Virus record (IMG/VR): IMGVR_UViG_3300031576_000204
Coordinates: 1-34,729 of that record
Length of the DNA stretch: 34,729 bases
DNA from: a virus
Strand: one strand, 5' to 3'
Shown here: piece after piece, positions 22,613 through 31,369 of the stretch
Layout: every line of letters begins with the position of its first letter
How positions within the stretch are numbered: the first letter of the stretch is position 1
Made by a program: the position numbers and the translations under genes
Notes under the pieces: generated by a model
Told to the model about the DNA's origin: nothing
Databases searched by the model: none
The model's input: only the letters and a program-made list of their open reading frames with translations

Positions 22613-22897
22613 TTACTTCTTGACAAACATTCCTAAAACATTTGTTACAATAGATTTTAAATACGGATTGTATAGTTTATCATGCGCTAATCCAGCGCCC
22701 GCGCCGGTAAGAAAAGAGCTTATCACCATATTTAAATTTACCCCGTTTAAATTGCCAAATGCCGAATATCCAAATGCCAATATTGCGCTAACCCACGGTT
22801 CTTTATCATTAACATAATTCGGAAAGTATTTCTTTAAAACCTCAACTGCGGCAACACAGCCCAATGCTACGATTGCCAATTCTTTTATTTGTCCCAT
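22613..22897 (-). CDS. Small membrane protein, holin candidate
   Basis: 94 residues with apolar segments at about 7-22 (LAIVALGCVAAVEVL), 38-50 (AILAFGYSAFG) and 57-72 (MVISSFLTGAGAGLA), then a basic C-terminus (MFVKK). Size and topology suit a phage holin. It stands beside two other single-membrane-span genes (22899, 23264), forming the most likely lysis cluster. No endolysin is next to it. Confidence 0.6.
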   Translation of the reverse strand: MGQIKELAIVALGCVAAVEVLKKYFPNYVNDKEPWVSAILAFGYSAFGNLNGVNLNMVISSFLTGAGAGLAHDKLYNPYLKSIVTNVLGMFVKK

Positions 22898-22898
22898 A

Positions 22899-23267
22899 TT
22901 ATCCTCCTTTTTTTAAAATATTAGTGTCTTCTTTTATTACTTTATATCCGGTTAAATAACGTTTACCACCGGCATACCCCAGGCCGCCAGCTCCAAGGCC
23001 GAGCATTGTCCATAATATTTCTTTAATATTAAATACCTCCTCTTGCTGTTCTTTTAATTCTTTAACTTTTTCTTTTGTATCAAGTAAATGCGCTTTTACT
23101 TCAGGATCTTTTGATCTTTCAACCAGCTTTTCCAATCTATCTATTTTCATGTCAAGCTGTTCATTCATGGCCTGCGGATCCCTAAAAAGTACACAACTCA
23201 AACAAGATGAGCAGAGAACCACACAGGCAAAGAATCGTAAACCAAAATATAATACGTTCTCTTTCAT
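22899..23267 (-). CDS. Lipoprotein-like membrane protein with coiled coil
   Basis: 122 residues. Residues 5-25 are a signal-like hydrophobic segment with cysteines at 15, 19, 22 and 25 (ACVVLCSSCLSC); the lipobox fit is imperfect because leucine is not at -3. A charged coiled coil (35-75) follows, and a second glycine-rich membrane segment at about 83-103 (ILWTMLGLGAGGLGY). Possible spanin-like or membrane-tail component. It overlaps the next gene upstream by four bases. Confidence 0.55.
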   Translation of the reverse strand: MKENVLYFGLRFFACVVLCSSCLSCVLFRDPQAMNEQLDMKIDRLEKLVERSKDPEVKAHLLDTKEKVKELKEQQEEVFNIKEILWTMLGLGAGGLGYAGGKRYLTGYKVIKEDTNILKKGG

Positions 23268-23572
23268 TTTCTTTTTGTTTGTTCATATTGGCAAATATTA
23301 TCAAGGCTTTCTGAAACTTTTATTAATGTATCAACAATTTGTTTCTGGCCATTTTGCAAATTAACTTGCCCTATTTGCATCGTAGCAAAGAATTCATTTA
23401 TCAAATCATGATGCCTTTTGCGATCTTCTTCATGCCTATTATCTTGCTTTTCAAATATTTCAATAATTTTTTTATCTTTAACTTCCATAACAGAAATCAT
23501 CTTTTTCATAGTGAATATAATAGCTGCAATGCAAGCACCGATAATTGCAAGAAGTTCTGCATACTTATCCAT
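23264..23572 (-). CDS. Membrane-anchored coiled-coil protein
   Basis: 102 residues. One membrane span at about 6-24 (ELLAIIGACIAAIIFTM), then a long charged helix (KKIIEIFEKQDNRHEEDRKR). The N-anchored coiled coil is the shape of XhlA-type lysis helpers and of inner-membrane spanins. Located in the candidate lysis cluster. No enzyme motif. Confidence 0.55.
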   Translation of the reverse strand: MDKYAELLAIIGACIAAIIFTMKKMISVMEVKDKKIIEIFEKQDNRHEEDRKRHHDLINEFFATMQIGQVNLQNGQKQIVDTLIKVSESLDNICQYEQTKRK

Positions 23573-23823
23573 TATATTCCATTCTTAACTTTATAAACAT
23601 CAATACCTTTATTTACGCAAGTTTGAATCGCGGTTAATATTCCCGCAACATCTGCGGCGGATAATTGAGCAGAAGGCACATCCGGCAGAATGCATTTATC
23701 ACCCGTATCGGTACTTTGTATTATCGGTCCATCATAATAAACAGCTTTAACTTTCCATGTAGCGCCGTCAGGCTCTATGAATATCCTCATCCGCGCTTCT
23801 GTGAAACAAACTTTGTATGCCAT
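23572..23823 (-). CDS. Small late protein, unknown
   Basis: 83 residues. Beta-rich N-terminal half (MRIFIEPDGATWKVKAVYYDG) and a helical end (LSAADVAGILTAIQTCVNKG). Soluble, no motif recognised. It overlaps the next gene's start by one base. Confidence 0.6.
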   Translation of the reverse strand: MAYKVCFTEARMRIFIEPDGATWKVKAVYYDGPIIQSTDTGDKCILPDVPSAQLSAADVAGILTAIQTCVNKGIDVYKVKNGI

Positions 23824-23825
23824 AT

Positions 23826-24347
23826 TTACCTCCTAATTTGAGCAGTTTCTTCTTCTTTATGATTAGTTTCCATTTGCGTTTGCCCATTTTCTTGGACTTC
23901 TTCACAATCATATTCAGGTTTAATTTTTGGTACTTGGTCAATATTTAACTCCTTACGTAATTTCTTTTCACATTTCAAAATACGAGCTATCGGCCATAAA
24001 GTTTCATCAGCCAGACCAATAGAAGCTCTTTGTTCCCTTGCTGTTTTTAAATGTAACTTTGAAAGTAAAACATAATAAGCCCCCCACCATGCATCATCAT
24101 GAATATTTATTTCAATTAAACTGTCAAGTTTAACCCCTTCTTGCCCAAATAACATTGATCCGTTTTCTTCAACCCGGGCATTTTTACGCAATTCTTTACG
24201 CAATTGTAAAACATAATCACTTGCATTAGTTACACCTTGTACACCCGCAGGATCAGTAAAAAACGGCGGCATATTATCGCCGGGTTGATAAGCGCAAGCA
24301 TATAAAAACAAATGTCCCGCTTGATTTATTGTTAATGTATATTTCAT
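23826..24347 (-). CDS. Late protein, unknown (possible fibre chaperone)
   Basis: 173 residues. The fold appears alpha/beta with DDAWWGAYYVLLSKLHL and a helical middle; the last 40 residues are acidic and glutamine-rich (EVQENGQTQMETNHKEEE), probably disordered. It sits directly downstream of the fibre gene, where tail-fibre assembly chaperones often occur; that role is inference from position. Confidence 0.5.
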   Translation of the reverse strand: MKYTLTINQAGHLFLYACAYQPGDNMPPFFTDPAGVQGVTNASDYVLQLRKELRKNARVEENGSMLFGQEGVKLDSLIEINIHDDAWWGAYYVLLSKLHLKTAREQRASIGLADETLWPIARILKCEKKLRKELNIDQVPKIKPEYDCEEVQENGQTQMETNHKEEETAQIRR

Positions 24348-24348
24348 A

Positions 24349-25692
24349 TTATACTAAAGCTACAGAACGATAAGTTCCGTTAATCCTTGCCCTTAAATGA
24401 AATGTTGCAAGAGTAGTATCATGGAAAAATCCAAATGCGCTGTTTAAATTACCAAAATCCGCATCAACAGGGGCGTTAGCCGTAACATCGGATTTATAAG
24501 GTGCAATCATACTTCCTAATGAACCTATTGTTAACGCGCTATTAACAAATGCAACAAATGCTTTTGCACGCATCTCTAAAAATCTTTTTGTAGTTGTACC
24601 TATATTACCGGTTAAATCCGCGCCGATAGGCTCGGTACTTGCCGGTACGGAAAGTAAAACTGTAGTTAACTGTAATGAATTAGTTAACGCCCCCGCGCTT
24701 GTAACAAGTTGAACATCCAGCCGGCTTGTATAAGCCGCCGCCGTTGCATCTGTAGCAACCATCTGAAATAACGCGCCGATTTTATGTGTGCCAGCAGTTG
24801 TTGTTTCAGTTATAAAATTTATTCCTACTCCTATATTATTTGCAACTGCGCCTGTATTCGTATGAATGAATGAATGTACTGTTGTTGTTGCCGCCACAGC
24901 ATCATCTGAAATAGAATTTGATCTTGCATCCAATGCATCTAAATCTGCGCTGAAACTTGAAACATTTCCAATAAATATCTTTTGATTAGCCGGAAATGCA
25001 GTCATTAATGTCACATCGGTAATATCATCATTCATTGTCCATATACCGCCGCTAATTATCATTTCAATCGTATCGCCTGAGCCTGGCACAAATAATAATC
25101 GCGGCGTAGATGTTAAGCGCACAACATCGGTAAATGTAGTGCTTATCTGCGTTATATCGCCGGCGCTATGATTAAAAGAAACAAAACCTGTAAATGAACT
25201 AAAATCACCGCCGACTGCATCGTTACGCTGTATCCTGAAATTTTGATCTGTTAACGACGTTCTCCACAAACCGCCCGCATTAACTGCAAATCCCGTATTT
25301 CTATATCGTAATTCAACAGGATTGTCTTCCAATGTAACAACATCTTTTAAAGATGATGTTCCGTTTACAACTAAATTTGTAAACGTAGTTGTGCCTGTAA
25401 CCGTTGCTGTAAATGCTGCTGCTGCTGTAAATTCTAAAGTGCCACTTGTAGTTACTTTAAATAAAGGTGTTGTTGTAGTAAATTCACCGGTTAAGCTTTT
25501 CTGAAATAACCATTCATTACCTTCAGCTCGCGCTTTAAATAATCCGGCAGGCGCAACTTGATCCGTTTCCTTCCATATATAATCCGGATTAATTGACTCA
25601 ATCTTAAAATCCTTTGCAATTGCATTAAATATTTCTGTTGCTGTATCACTAAATAACTGCGGAGGCGATACTACTTCTACAAAAAAGCTCAT
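24349..25692 (-). CDS. Tail fibre or spike protein
   Basis: 447 residues, dominated by Thr, Val, Ser, Ala and Asn in short beta strands (LEFTAAAAFTATVTGTTTF; TTFTNLVVNGTSSLKDV). IGTTTKRFLEMRAKAF near residue 365 resembles the linker commonly found in phage fibres before the C-terminal domain. There is no recognised peptidase or glycosidase motif. Its gene lies between the head decoration genes and small tail genes, and it is probably the receptor-binding fibre. Base composition is less GC-skewed than the terminase end. Confidence 0.7.
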   Translation of the reverse strand: MSFFVEVVSPPQLFSDTATEIFNAIAKDFKIESINPDYIWKETDQVAPAGLFKARAEGNEWLFQKSLTGEFTTTTPLFKVTTSGTLEFTAAAAFTATVTGTTTFTNLVVNGTSSLKDVVTLEDNPVELRYRNTGFAVNAGGLWRTSLTDQNFRIQRNDAVGGDFSSFTGFVSFNHSAGDITQISTTFTDVVRLTSTPRLLFVPGSGDTIEMIISGGIWTMNDDITDVTLMTAFPANQKIFIGNVSSFSADLDALDARSNSISDDAVAATTTVHSFIHTNTGAVANNIGVGINFITETTTAGTHKIGALFQMVATDATAAAYTSRLDVQLVTSAGALTNSLQLTTVLLSVPASTEPIGADLTGNIGTTTKRFLEMRAKAFVAFVNSALTIGSLGSMIAPYKSDVTANAPVDADFGNLNSAFGFFHDTTLATFHLRARINGTYRSVALV

Positions 25693-25701
25693 AATATCTC
25701 C

Positions 25702-26172
25702 TTACAGAACATGCAATCCATTAGCTCCAATATATACCGATGCCGTTGTGCCAGCTGCATTTCTTACACTTAATCTGAAAAATGCCCTTTTACGCCCAAC
25801 TGTTAATTCATATTCTTCTGCTGCACCTGAAACTGCAGATGCAAGGAATTCACGTATGCTATCATTCATTGTTAATTTATTTGTGCCGGCAACTGAATAT
25901 GTTTCCCTGAAAAAATTTGTGCCTTCATCAGACCATTCAATCAACACTTCCAATGTTGTTGAATCACCTTTTGTGTATCTAATTGAAAAGCTGATATTAT
26001 TATAACTCTTTGCATTCACAAAATCAGGCATTGCAACGAATGATGTTGTTAATGCTTGGCCGGATGCAAATGTGCCAATCAAATCTTTACGATTTGATAT
26101 AGTATTCTTTATCGCTTGTTGTTCAGATATTGCACCACCAGTATCAGTATTATTAAAAAATAACTCTGCCAT
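25702..26172 (-). CDS. Beta-rich virion protein, head decoration or fibre base
   Basis: 156 residues, beta-rich (YNNISFSIRYTKGD; TTLEVLIEWSDEGTNFF; RKRAFFRLSVRNAAGT). This resembles a small jelly-roll or Ig-like capsid or fibre accessory. It stands after the intrinsic terminator at 26186-26222, so it is expressed less than, or separately from, the capsid genes. Confidence 0.55.
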   Translation of the reverse strand: MAELFFNNTDTGGAISEQQAIKNTISNRKDLIGTFASGQALTTSFVAMPDFVNAKSYNNISFSIRYTKGDSTTLEVLIEWSDEGTNFFRETYSVAGTNKLTMNDSIREFLASAVSGAAEEYELTVGRKRAFFRLSVRNAAGTTASVYIGANGLHVL

Positions 26173-26185
26173 TTATGCACCTATA

Positions 26186-26222
26186 TAAAAAATCAGCGGT
26201 TAATTTATACTAACCGCTGATT
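26186..26222 (-). terminator. Intrinsic terminator after the capsid block
   Basis: On the minus strand AATCAGCGGTTA pairs perfectly with TAACCGCTGATT around an 8-base loop and is followed by a T-run. It lies in the 58-base gap after the decoration gene, so it can set capsid expression apart from fibre and tail expression. Confidence 0.8.
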
Positions 26223-26230
26223 AATTCTTG

Positions 26231-26704
26231 TTACCAAAGTTTTACATAAACATTCGACAATGCAGGAGCCGTAGCGCTTTCAAGACAACCAGCTAAACAA
26301 TCACCAAGGTTTTTAGTTCTAAAAGCCCCAACAGTGTTGGATAATTCCAATGCTTGTCCAAAAGTTACACTTCCCGATATTTTAGCGCTTTTTGCGCCAC
26401 TGGCTAAAATATACCCGAAATTACCGGCTGCTAACGCCGACATTGCAACACCTATGGGTATACATTTATCGGCATCAGCCGCCTCAGTTTGTTTTATATC
26501 AGTAAAACCAAGAATAGTAGGCCCTTGTATACACTTTACAACATCGCCAACTACAAGCGTAACTGCACCGGGGACATTTTTTACATACCTATACTGATTT
26601 CCATTACTGTCCATAAATAACGGCCCGGATTTATTTGTCCGTACAGTATCTATTACAGTGCCGTCATTAGATGGCACAAGTGGATAACCTACAAATTGCG
26701 GCAT
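26231..26704 (-). CDS. Capsid decoration / head protein
   Basis: 157 residues directly after the major capsid gene. The repeated beta/glycine pattern (GDVVKCIQGPTILGFTDI; CIPIGVAMSALAAGNFGYI; SGSVTFGQALELS) is that of DUF2190-like capsid decoration proteins, which stabilise the shell. AAGGAGAAAAGTAT precedes the ATG. A terminator follows. Confidence 0.65.
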   Translation of the reverse strand: MPQFVGYPLVPSNDGTVIDTVRTNKSGPLFMDSNGNQYRYVKNVPGAVTLVVGDVVKCIQGPTILGFTDIKQTEAADADKCIPIGVAMSALAAGNFGYILASGAKSAKISGSVTFGQALELSNTVGAFRTKNLGDCLAGCLESATAPALSNVYVKLW

Positions 26705-26732
26705 ATACTTTTCTCCTTAATATTTAATTAAA

Positions 26733-27692
26733 TTATGAATTTGTTAAATTGGTAAACGCGCTTTGCATTCTCCTATTATTACAAATAAGATTTAACATTG
26801 TTTTAATTCCACAAATATAAACATCTTGATTTGCCACCGGCGGAAATACTTGACCTTCAAAATTACGCGCTTCATGGATTGCCAACTGAATCCATCTTGT
26901 ATTTAAAAATACAAGATATTGTCCAGTCGCGCCGGAGACGCCGGATCCGGGAGTTTTTCTATCAATAAAATATGGAATGCCATCAAATACTAAATGCTTT
27001 GCGCCAATTTCAACTATTTGCTCTTTTACACCTGCTATATAACGCTGATTAGCTATCATCAAAAAGTATATATCATTATGTATCCCTGAATTTGAAACCA
27101 TTAAATCAGGGCCGTCGGAATCTTCAGTTGCCGCTTGTATACCACGTTCAGCTTTTAAAAGTGTTATAGTTCCAGCCGTTGCATCAATTTGTGCCGCCCA
27201 AGTTGCAAGATCCGCAACTGCAATCCCGCCGTATGTTGCAGTTGTTGAAAGCAATAATCTTAAACCATCTATATCAATTCCCGCACCGGCTGTATTATCA
27301 CTCCATAAATGAGTTCCCAGGGTATCTCTTAATGAATATTCCAAATTATCTTTTAATGCCATAAGCAGATCGATAACCGCCGAATCACCGCTAGCCTTCT
27401 TTAAATCAACTTCGGCTATCGGTTGATTACCAAAATAATTTCGCCATTCAAATGTCGCATAACTTAATTGCTGATTAGGCGTGCTTGAAAGCGGATCATA
27501 CGGACTATAAGAACCAACCGACCCTGCTGCTGCTGTTGTTAGAGGCATCCTAATGTTTTCTCCACCTCTTAATGTTACCGCTTCTTTATATTTAAATAAT
27601 TCAAAAGTTGCATTGGAACGAAATACGTTATCTGCAACCTTCGGGATAATTGTAGATTGAACTACAGCTCCCAGTTGTGCAGCTAGTGCCAT
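26733..27692 (-). CDS. Major capsid protein (HK97 fold)
   Basis: 319 residues. The N-terminus and the region ENIRMPLTTAAAGSVGSYSP, then an E-loop-like segment and LIDLLMALKD-like spine helix (ALKDNLEYSLRDTLG), followed by a P-domain end (FEGQVFPPVANQDVYICG), fit a small HK97-fold capsid protein. The order scaffold-capsid-decoration supports this. Length 319 is normal. GGAGATATAT precedes the start. Confidence 0.85.
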   Translation of the reverse strand: MALAAQLGAVVQSTIIPKVADNVFRSNATFELFKYKEAVTLRGGENIRMPLTTAAAGSVGSYSPYDPLSSTPNQQLSYATFEWRNYFGNQPIAEVDLKKASGDSAVIDLLMALKDNLEYSLRDTLGTHLWSDNTAGAGIDIDGLRLLLSTTATYGGIAVADLATWAAQIDATAGTITLLKAERGIQAATEDSDGPDLMVSNSGIHNDIYFLMIANQRYIAGVKEQIVEIGAKHLVFDGIPYFIDRKTPGSGVSGATGQYLVFLNTRWIQLAIHEARNFEGQVFPPVANQDVYICGIKTMLNLICNNRRMQSAFTNLTNS

Positions 27693-27714
27693 ATATATCT
27701 CCTAAAAATAATAA

Positions 27715-28659
27715 TTAACCAAAAAGCTGCGCTTTTAAATGATTCCTGAATTGTTTACGATCCATTTTACGCACATCAACATCCTTTGTCGAATCAGGCA
27801 CTGTTGCATTACTCGTGCTATGAATCGTTTTTACGGCAGACGGCGCGCTGCGTTTCTTCGCCTGCTCTTCCCATGTGCGTTTTATCATCGTGAAACCATT
27901 TTGCGATTCATATATCGCTAAGGCTTCTTTAAAATTCATGTCACCGCCATACTTATCTATAATCTGTAAACAGTTGTTTATAACATTTTCAGGAAGCTTT
28001 AATTTAGTTTCCTGTTCTACTTGCCGGATTTCCGTCGATAACTTTTCAGATTCAACTTGCACTTCACGCTCAAATTGATTCTTTTCAATCTGCGTAATCT
28101 TATCACGCATTTCAAGAATGTCTTTATTAGGCATTGTATCGAGCGCCGCAGTTATCCGCTCTTGCGTCTGATCGTCCGAATTTGAATCATGCGCAAATGC
28201 GGGGACAGTTCCATTCTGCGTAAAATAATTATAAACAGTCATAACCGCATCGTTAAGCCGCGGGTTATTTTTCATCTTTGTGTCCAGATCAACATAAATA
28301 CTATATTTATCTTCAAGCTCTTTACGCTTTTTTGCAACACCCTGGGTTTTTTGCGTGTAATCACGTTCACGCATCCATCCATTACGAATTTCTTCGCCTG
28401 TCATTACACGACCGTCTTTAAGTTTATACCTCTTATCATCCTGAAGAGAAAACTCTTGATCATTCTGAGCAGGTGTTTGCACCGATGTTTGAGGCTCTGA
28501 AGATGGCTCTTTTACAGGCATTGGCGGAGTTTCTAAATTGCCATTTTGCGCTAAATTCGGGTTTAATGTTTGCTGCGTTTCTTTTATCGCAGGCATTAAA
28601 ATTTTCGAAACAGCATCGGCAATTTCAGCTCTACCCGATGTAATTTTTCCATTTAACAT
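27715..28659 (-). CDS. Scaffolding protein
   Basis: 314 residues, directly upstream of the capsid gene. Proline- and glutamine-rich N-terminus (residues 30-70), long charged helices (residues 95-125 and 175-225: QIEKNQFEREVQVESEKL), and a basic C-terminus (MDRKQFRNHLKAQLFG) that would bind the capsid interior. These are the usual features of P22-like scaffolds. Its leader has a hairpin and an anti-Shine-Dalgarno strand (28669-28738). Confidence 0.8.
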   Translation of the reverse strand: MLNGKITSGRAEIADAVSKILMPAIKETQQTLNPNLAQNGNLETPPMPVKEPSSEPQTSVQTPAQNDQEFSLQDDKRYKLKDGRVMTGEEIRNGWMRERDYTQKTQGVAKKRKELEDKYSIYVDLDTKMKNNPRLNDAVMTVYNYFTQNGTVPAFAHDSNSDDQTQERITAALDTMPNKDILEMRDKITQIEKNQFEREVQVESEKLSTEIRQVEQETKLKLPENVINNCLQIIDKYGGDMNFKEALAIYESQNGFTMIKRTWEEQAKKRSAPSAVKTIHSTSNATVPDSTKDVDVRKMDRKQFRNHLKAQLFG

Positions 28660-28668
28660 ATATATTTT

Positions 28669-28738
28669 CCTCTAACATTCCCATTCTCTAAGAGATGACA
28701 TGCGTACCCCACAAAGGGTACGCACTATAACCTAGAGG
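28669..28738 (-). promoter_or_regulatory. Structured leader of the scaffold gene
   Basis: On the minus strand: CCTCTA (28738-28733), then the perfect 9-base hairpin TGCGTACCC / GGGTACGCA (28724-28701), then TTAGAG (28691-28686), then TTAGAGG (28675-28669), whose GAGG is the ribosome-binding site of the scaffold gene at 28659. CCTCTA can pair with either TTAGAG copy. Same logic as the leader at 3250-3326. Confidence 0.55.
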
Positions 28739-28772
28739 TTGTTGGGTTTAGAAATATAATCCAAAATAAAAA

Positions 28773-29141
28773 TCAAATAGCAGTCGGAGTAACCGGAGGC
28801 ATCATCATCTGCTCGGCAGGCATCCCAACCGGCGATTCTACAGTTTCTCCTTCGGTTGTTTCCTCTTCCGGTTTTATAAATTCAGCAGATATAGAATCAA
28901 GTTCCTTAATTATCTTCTCAAGTTTCATTCTTATATCTCTGCTGACTTCAGGCAATACACTTCTTAATTGTTCCGTTGCACTTGCAATTGGCGATCCAGC
29001 TTCACGCGATGACATCATTTCCGATTTACCTTCCGGCATCGCAGACGTTGATTCATCAGTCATTGATCCGGCTTCTTCGTTGGGTACTTCACCAATTTTT
29101 ATCCGGATTGCCTGTAATCTTGCATCTTTGTTTCTTGCCAT
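28773..29141 (-). CDS. Acidic late protein, unknown
   Basis: 122 residues. Basic start (MARNKDARLQAIRIK), acidic and methionine-rich ends (EETTEGETVESP; AEQMMMPPVTP), and one amphipathic helix (DIRMKLEKIIKELDSISAEF). Low complexity suggests a flexible head-assembly factor or scaffold helper. It lies between portal and scaffold. No motif recognised. Confidence 0.65.
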   Translation of the reverse strand: MARNKDARLQAIRIKIGEVPNEEAGSMTDESTSAMPEGKSEMMSSREAGSPIASATEQLRSVLPEVSRDIRMKLEKIIKELDSISAEFIKPEEETTEGETVESPVGMPAEQMMMPPVTPTAI

Positions 29142-29142
29142 C

Positions 29143-29331
29143 TTAATATCCTTCCATTAATCTTTTTGCAGCTTCTTTACGCGCAGAAGGATTATGCTTT
29201 TTCTTCTTACGCGATTTGCCCGCTTTAGAATAGGCTATTGCAGCTGCTTGTTTCACGTCGTAACCTTCTCTACGTAATTTAGCAATATTTCTAGAAATAA
29301 TTTCTTGACTACTTCCTTTTGCTAAAGGCAT
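29143..29331 (-). CDS. Small basic virion protein
   Basis: 62 residues. The pattern [18 protein letters not shown] then [19 protein letters not shown] is one I know from many small head-module proteins of gut podoviruses (Kx-S-x-x-I-S-x-N-I ... QA-x-A-I-A). Strongly basic, possibly DNA- or scaffold-binding. The start codon abuts the preceding gene's end. Confidence 0.7.
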   Translation of the reverse strand: MPLAKGSSQEIISRNIAKLRREGYDVKQAAAIAYSKAGKSRKKKKHNPSARKEAAKRLMEGY

Positions 29332-29337
29332 AAAAAG

Positions 29338-29490
29338 CTATTTACTTGTAATAGCTTTTGCCCCTCCGGATTTACCTTTCATGCTTACAATTTCAGGCGC
29401 TTTGTCATGACTTACCGGAGTTTGATACTGATCTTTAGAAAAAGAACCTTTTGTGCCTTCCGACACCGCAGGTTTAAATGTTTGTTTCAT
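29338..29490 (-). CDS. Small late protein (50 residues)
   Basis: Starts at 29490 after GGAGAAAATAAT and ends with TAG. The protein (start MKQTFKPAVSEG, end GGAKAITSK) is Lys/Ser/Gly-rich and probably disordered. First gene of the scaffold-capsid group downstream of a possible promoter. Function unknown. Confidence 0.65.
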   Translation of the reverse strand: MKQTFKPAVSEGTKGSFSKDQYQTPVSHDKAPEIVSMKGKSGGAKAITSK

Positions 29491-29519
29491 ATTATTTTCT
29501 CCTATAAAATATTAAACTC

Positions 29520-29556
29520 TTATATTATTTATGCTGAATATTTTCATTAAAGTCAA
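29520..29556 (-). promoter_or_regulatory. Possible internal late promoter
   Basis: TTGACT (29556-29551, minus strand) with AT-rich candidates for the -10 (CATAAA or ATAAAT at 17-18 base spacing) in the 96-base gap between the portal and the 29490 gene. It could raise scaffold and capsid expression. Confidence 0.4.
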
Positions 29557-29586
29557 GCATTATTTATGTACATTATTTATATATAT

Positions 29587-31344
29587 TTATAATGCAGACG
29601 CGGCGAAAGATTCTATTGCCGGCTCTTGCGACATTGCCGGCTGTGCCGTTTGCTGTTGCGCTTGCTGTAATATTATCGCCTGCTGTATTTGTTCTTTCTG
29701 CCTTTCTTTCATCTTCTGTATTTCATCTTTATAATTCGGCCAATCCCAAGCACGCAGCAGCCCTTCAGGATCCAATATACCCGCTTTAAATAATTCCCAT
29801 GCTTGTTGCGGCCGCGTCGTTCTAGACTTTGGCAATGTGCCGCCAGCGCCTATTATAATATCAAAATCAATATCCTGCGGAATGTTATTTTTAAACATTT
29901 CATCTTCACTGCTTATCGTAATAAAATCACTGCTTAATGAAGTTTCCCCTGCAACTCTTATTACTCTTTCTGTGCGATAAAATTGTTGTATCATTTTCGT
30001 TATTAATCTACCCATCCGTTTAAATGATTTCTCTAATATTTTCGCCTTTAATGATAATCTGATATTCGCATTCTCGGTAAGCAAAGAACCTAATACCCCA
30101 GTCTCTACGCCTACCGGCCTGACTCCTTGTATTATATCTACATTCCCCAATATCGATTCCATATACTGCTTATCTTGCGATACAGTTTCAAAAAGCGCCG
30201 CCGGAACACTGGGCGTATTCAACCAATTAACTTCACTGCCGGGCGCATATTGCAATATTGATCCAGGCTTCGCTTTAATTTGATCCACATTTACTCCCGC
30301 ATCTGTTGTCACTTTCATCATCGGCGATTGCGTATATTTTAAAATGTCAAGAAGCATTCCACGTGTTTTATTTATATCCAGCTGCAGCATTTTTATAACC
30401 TGCATTTCACCCATTGCGTAAAAACTTAATGTGCTTACATAATCAGGAAAATGCACATAAGGAAAATCATTATGACTAAACGGACTCAGGCCATCTTCAA
30501 GTATTATATTATTTGCAACGACTGTATGACGTATAGTGCCTTCCGGCATTCTTATCCAGCCTTCAACTACAGTCACAAAATCATCCGATCCTTGCTGACG
30601 ACTCACATATTGATTAGACACATAAAAAATATCTTTGCCGTCAACGCTTTTCAATGGCGTTAAATATTCACCTTTTATGTCATTCTTGAATGTTTCGTAA
30701 ATGTTACGCGGATCAATCTTCCCCGGCACAACATATTTGCCTTTATCCGGCCATATTGCCTTAACTTCATCTAATGGCATCGTTTGCACTTGCAATATAT
30801 ATCGGGCATTTTCTAAAGATGTCGCGCCAGGCGATATAAACATACATTCAGGCGCAACGGGTATAAGCATTATATCATTGCCGCTTACACCATTTATTGC
30901 ACCCCATGAAATTTTACAAAATCCATTCCCAACTATAAGCATATCCTTAAATATCGAAATCAATTCCGTATCCATATTGTTAATATCCCAGATACGAGTA
31001 GTTAATTTATTAAATAATTGCGCATATTGTTCATTTGCCGGCTTTTGCGGCAGCACAAATATACCAGGTCGGTTTGCCACTAAATTGCCAAGCAATGTCT
31101 CTATCGCGCCAAATGCAAAGTTTAATACCGGTTTGCTTTTCCATATCGGCATCCTTACATCATAACCCGTCCAGTGCTGCCCTTCATATAAATGCCTGAA
31201 AAATTTCCAATCTTTATCATGTTCGTTCTTTGTGTTTTTAGCCGATGTGTATAACCGGCTCATCCAGTTAATAACATTACGCTGCATTAACGCTTGATTA
31301 TCAACTGCGCTCATTATTGCCGCATCTTTAATTAAATTTACCAT
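29587..31344 (-). CDS. Portal protein (P22/SU10-like)
   Basis: 585 residues. Landmarks include DKDWKFFRHLYEGQHWTGYD, KPVLNFAFGAIETLLGNLV, GNGFCKISWGAI and VAPECMFISPGA, as in P22-type portals, with a long C-terminal helical and glutamine-rich region (QKMKERQKEQIQQA). It forms the dodecameric DNA channel of the capsid. The gene lies two genes after the large terminase. Confidence 0.85.
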   Translation of the reverse strand: MVNLIKDAAIMSAVDNQALMQRNVINWMSRLYTSAKNTKNEHDKDWKFFRHLYEGQHWTGYDVRMPIWKSKPVLNFAFGAIETLLGNLVANRPGIFVLPQKPANEQYAQLFNKLTTRIWDINNMDTELISIFKDMLIVGNGFCKISWGAINGVSGNDIMLIPVAPECMFISPGATSLENARYILQVQTMPLDEVKAIWPDKGKYVVPGKIDPRNIYETFKNDIKGEYLTPLKSVDGKDIFYVSNQYVSRQQGSDDFVTVVEGWIRMPEGTIRHTVVANNIILEDGLSPFSHNDFPYVHFPDYVSTLSFYAMGEMQVIKMLQLDINKTRGMLLDILKYTQSPMMKVTTDAGVNVDQIKAKPGSILQYAPGSEVNWLNTPSVPAALFETVSQDKQYMESILGNVDIIQGVRPVGVETGVLGSLLTENANIRLSLKAKILEKSFKRMGRLITKMIQQFYRTERVIRVAGETSLSSDFITISSEDEMFKNNIPQDIDFDIIIGAGGTLPKSRTTRPQQAWELFKAGILDPEGLLRAWDWPNYKDEIQKMKERQKEQIQQAIILQQAQQQTAQPAMSQEPAIESFAASAL

Positions 31345-31369
31345 ATTTGTTTCCCTTTAATCTCCAAAT

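Noticed and set aside
22619-22650. TTGACA on the plus strand near 22620
   Set aside because: It lies inside the 3' end of a minus-strand gene, has no plausible -10 at the right spacing and no plus-strand gene downstream.
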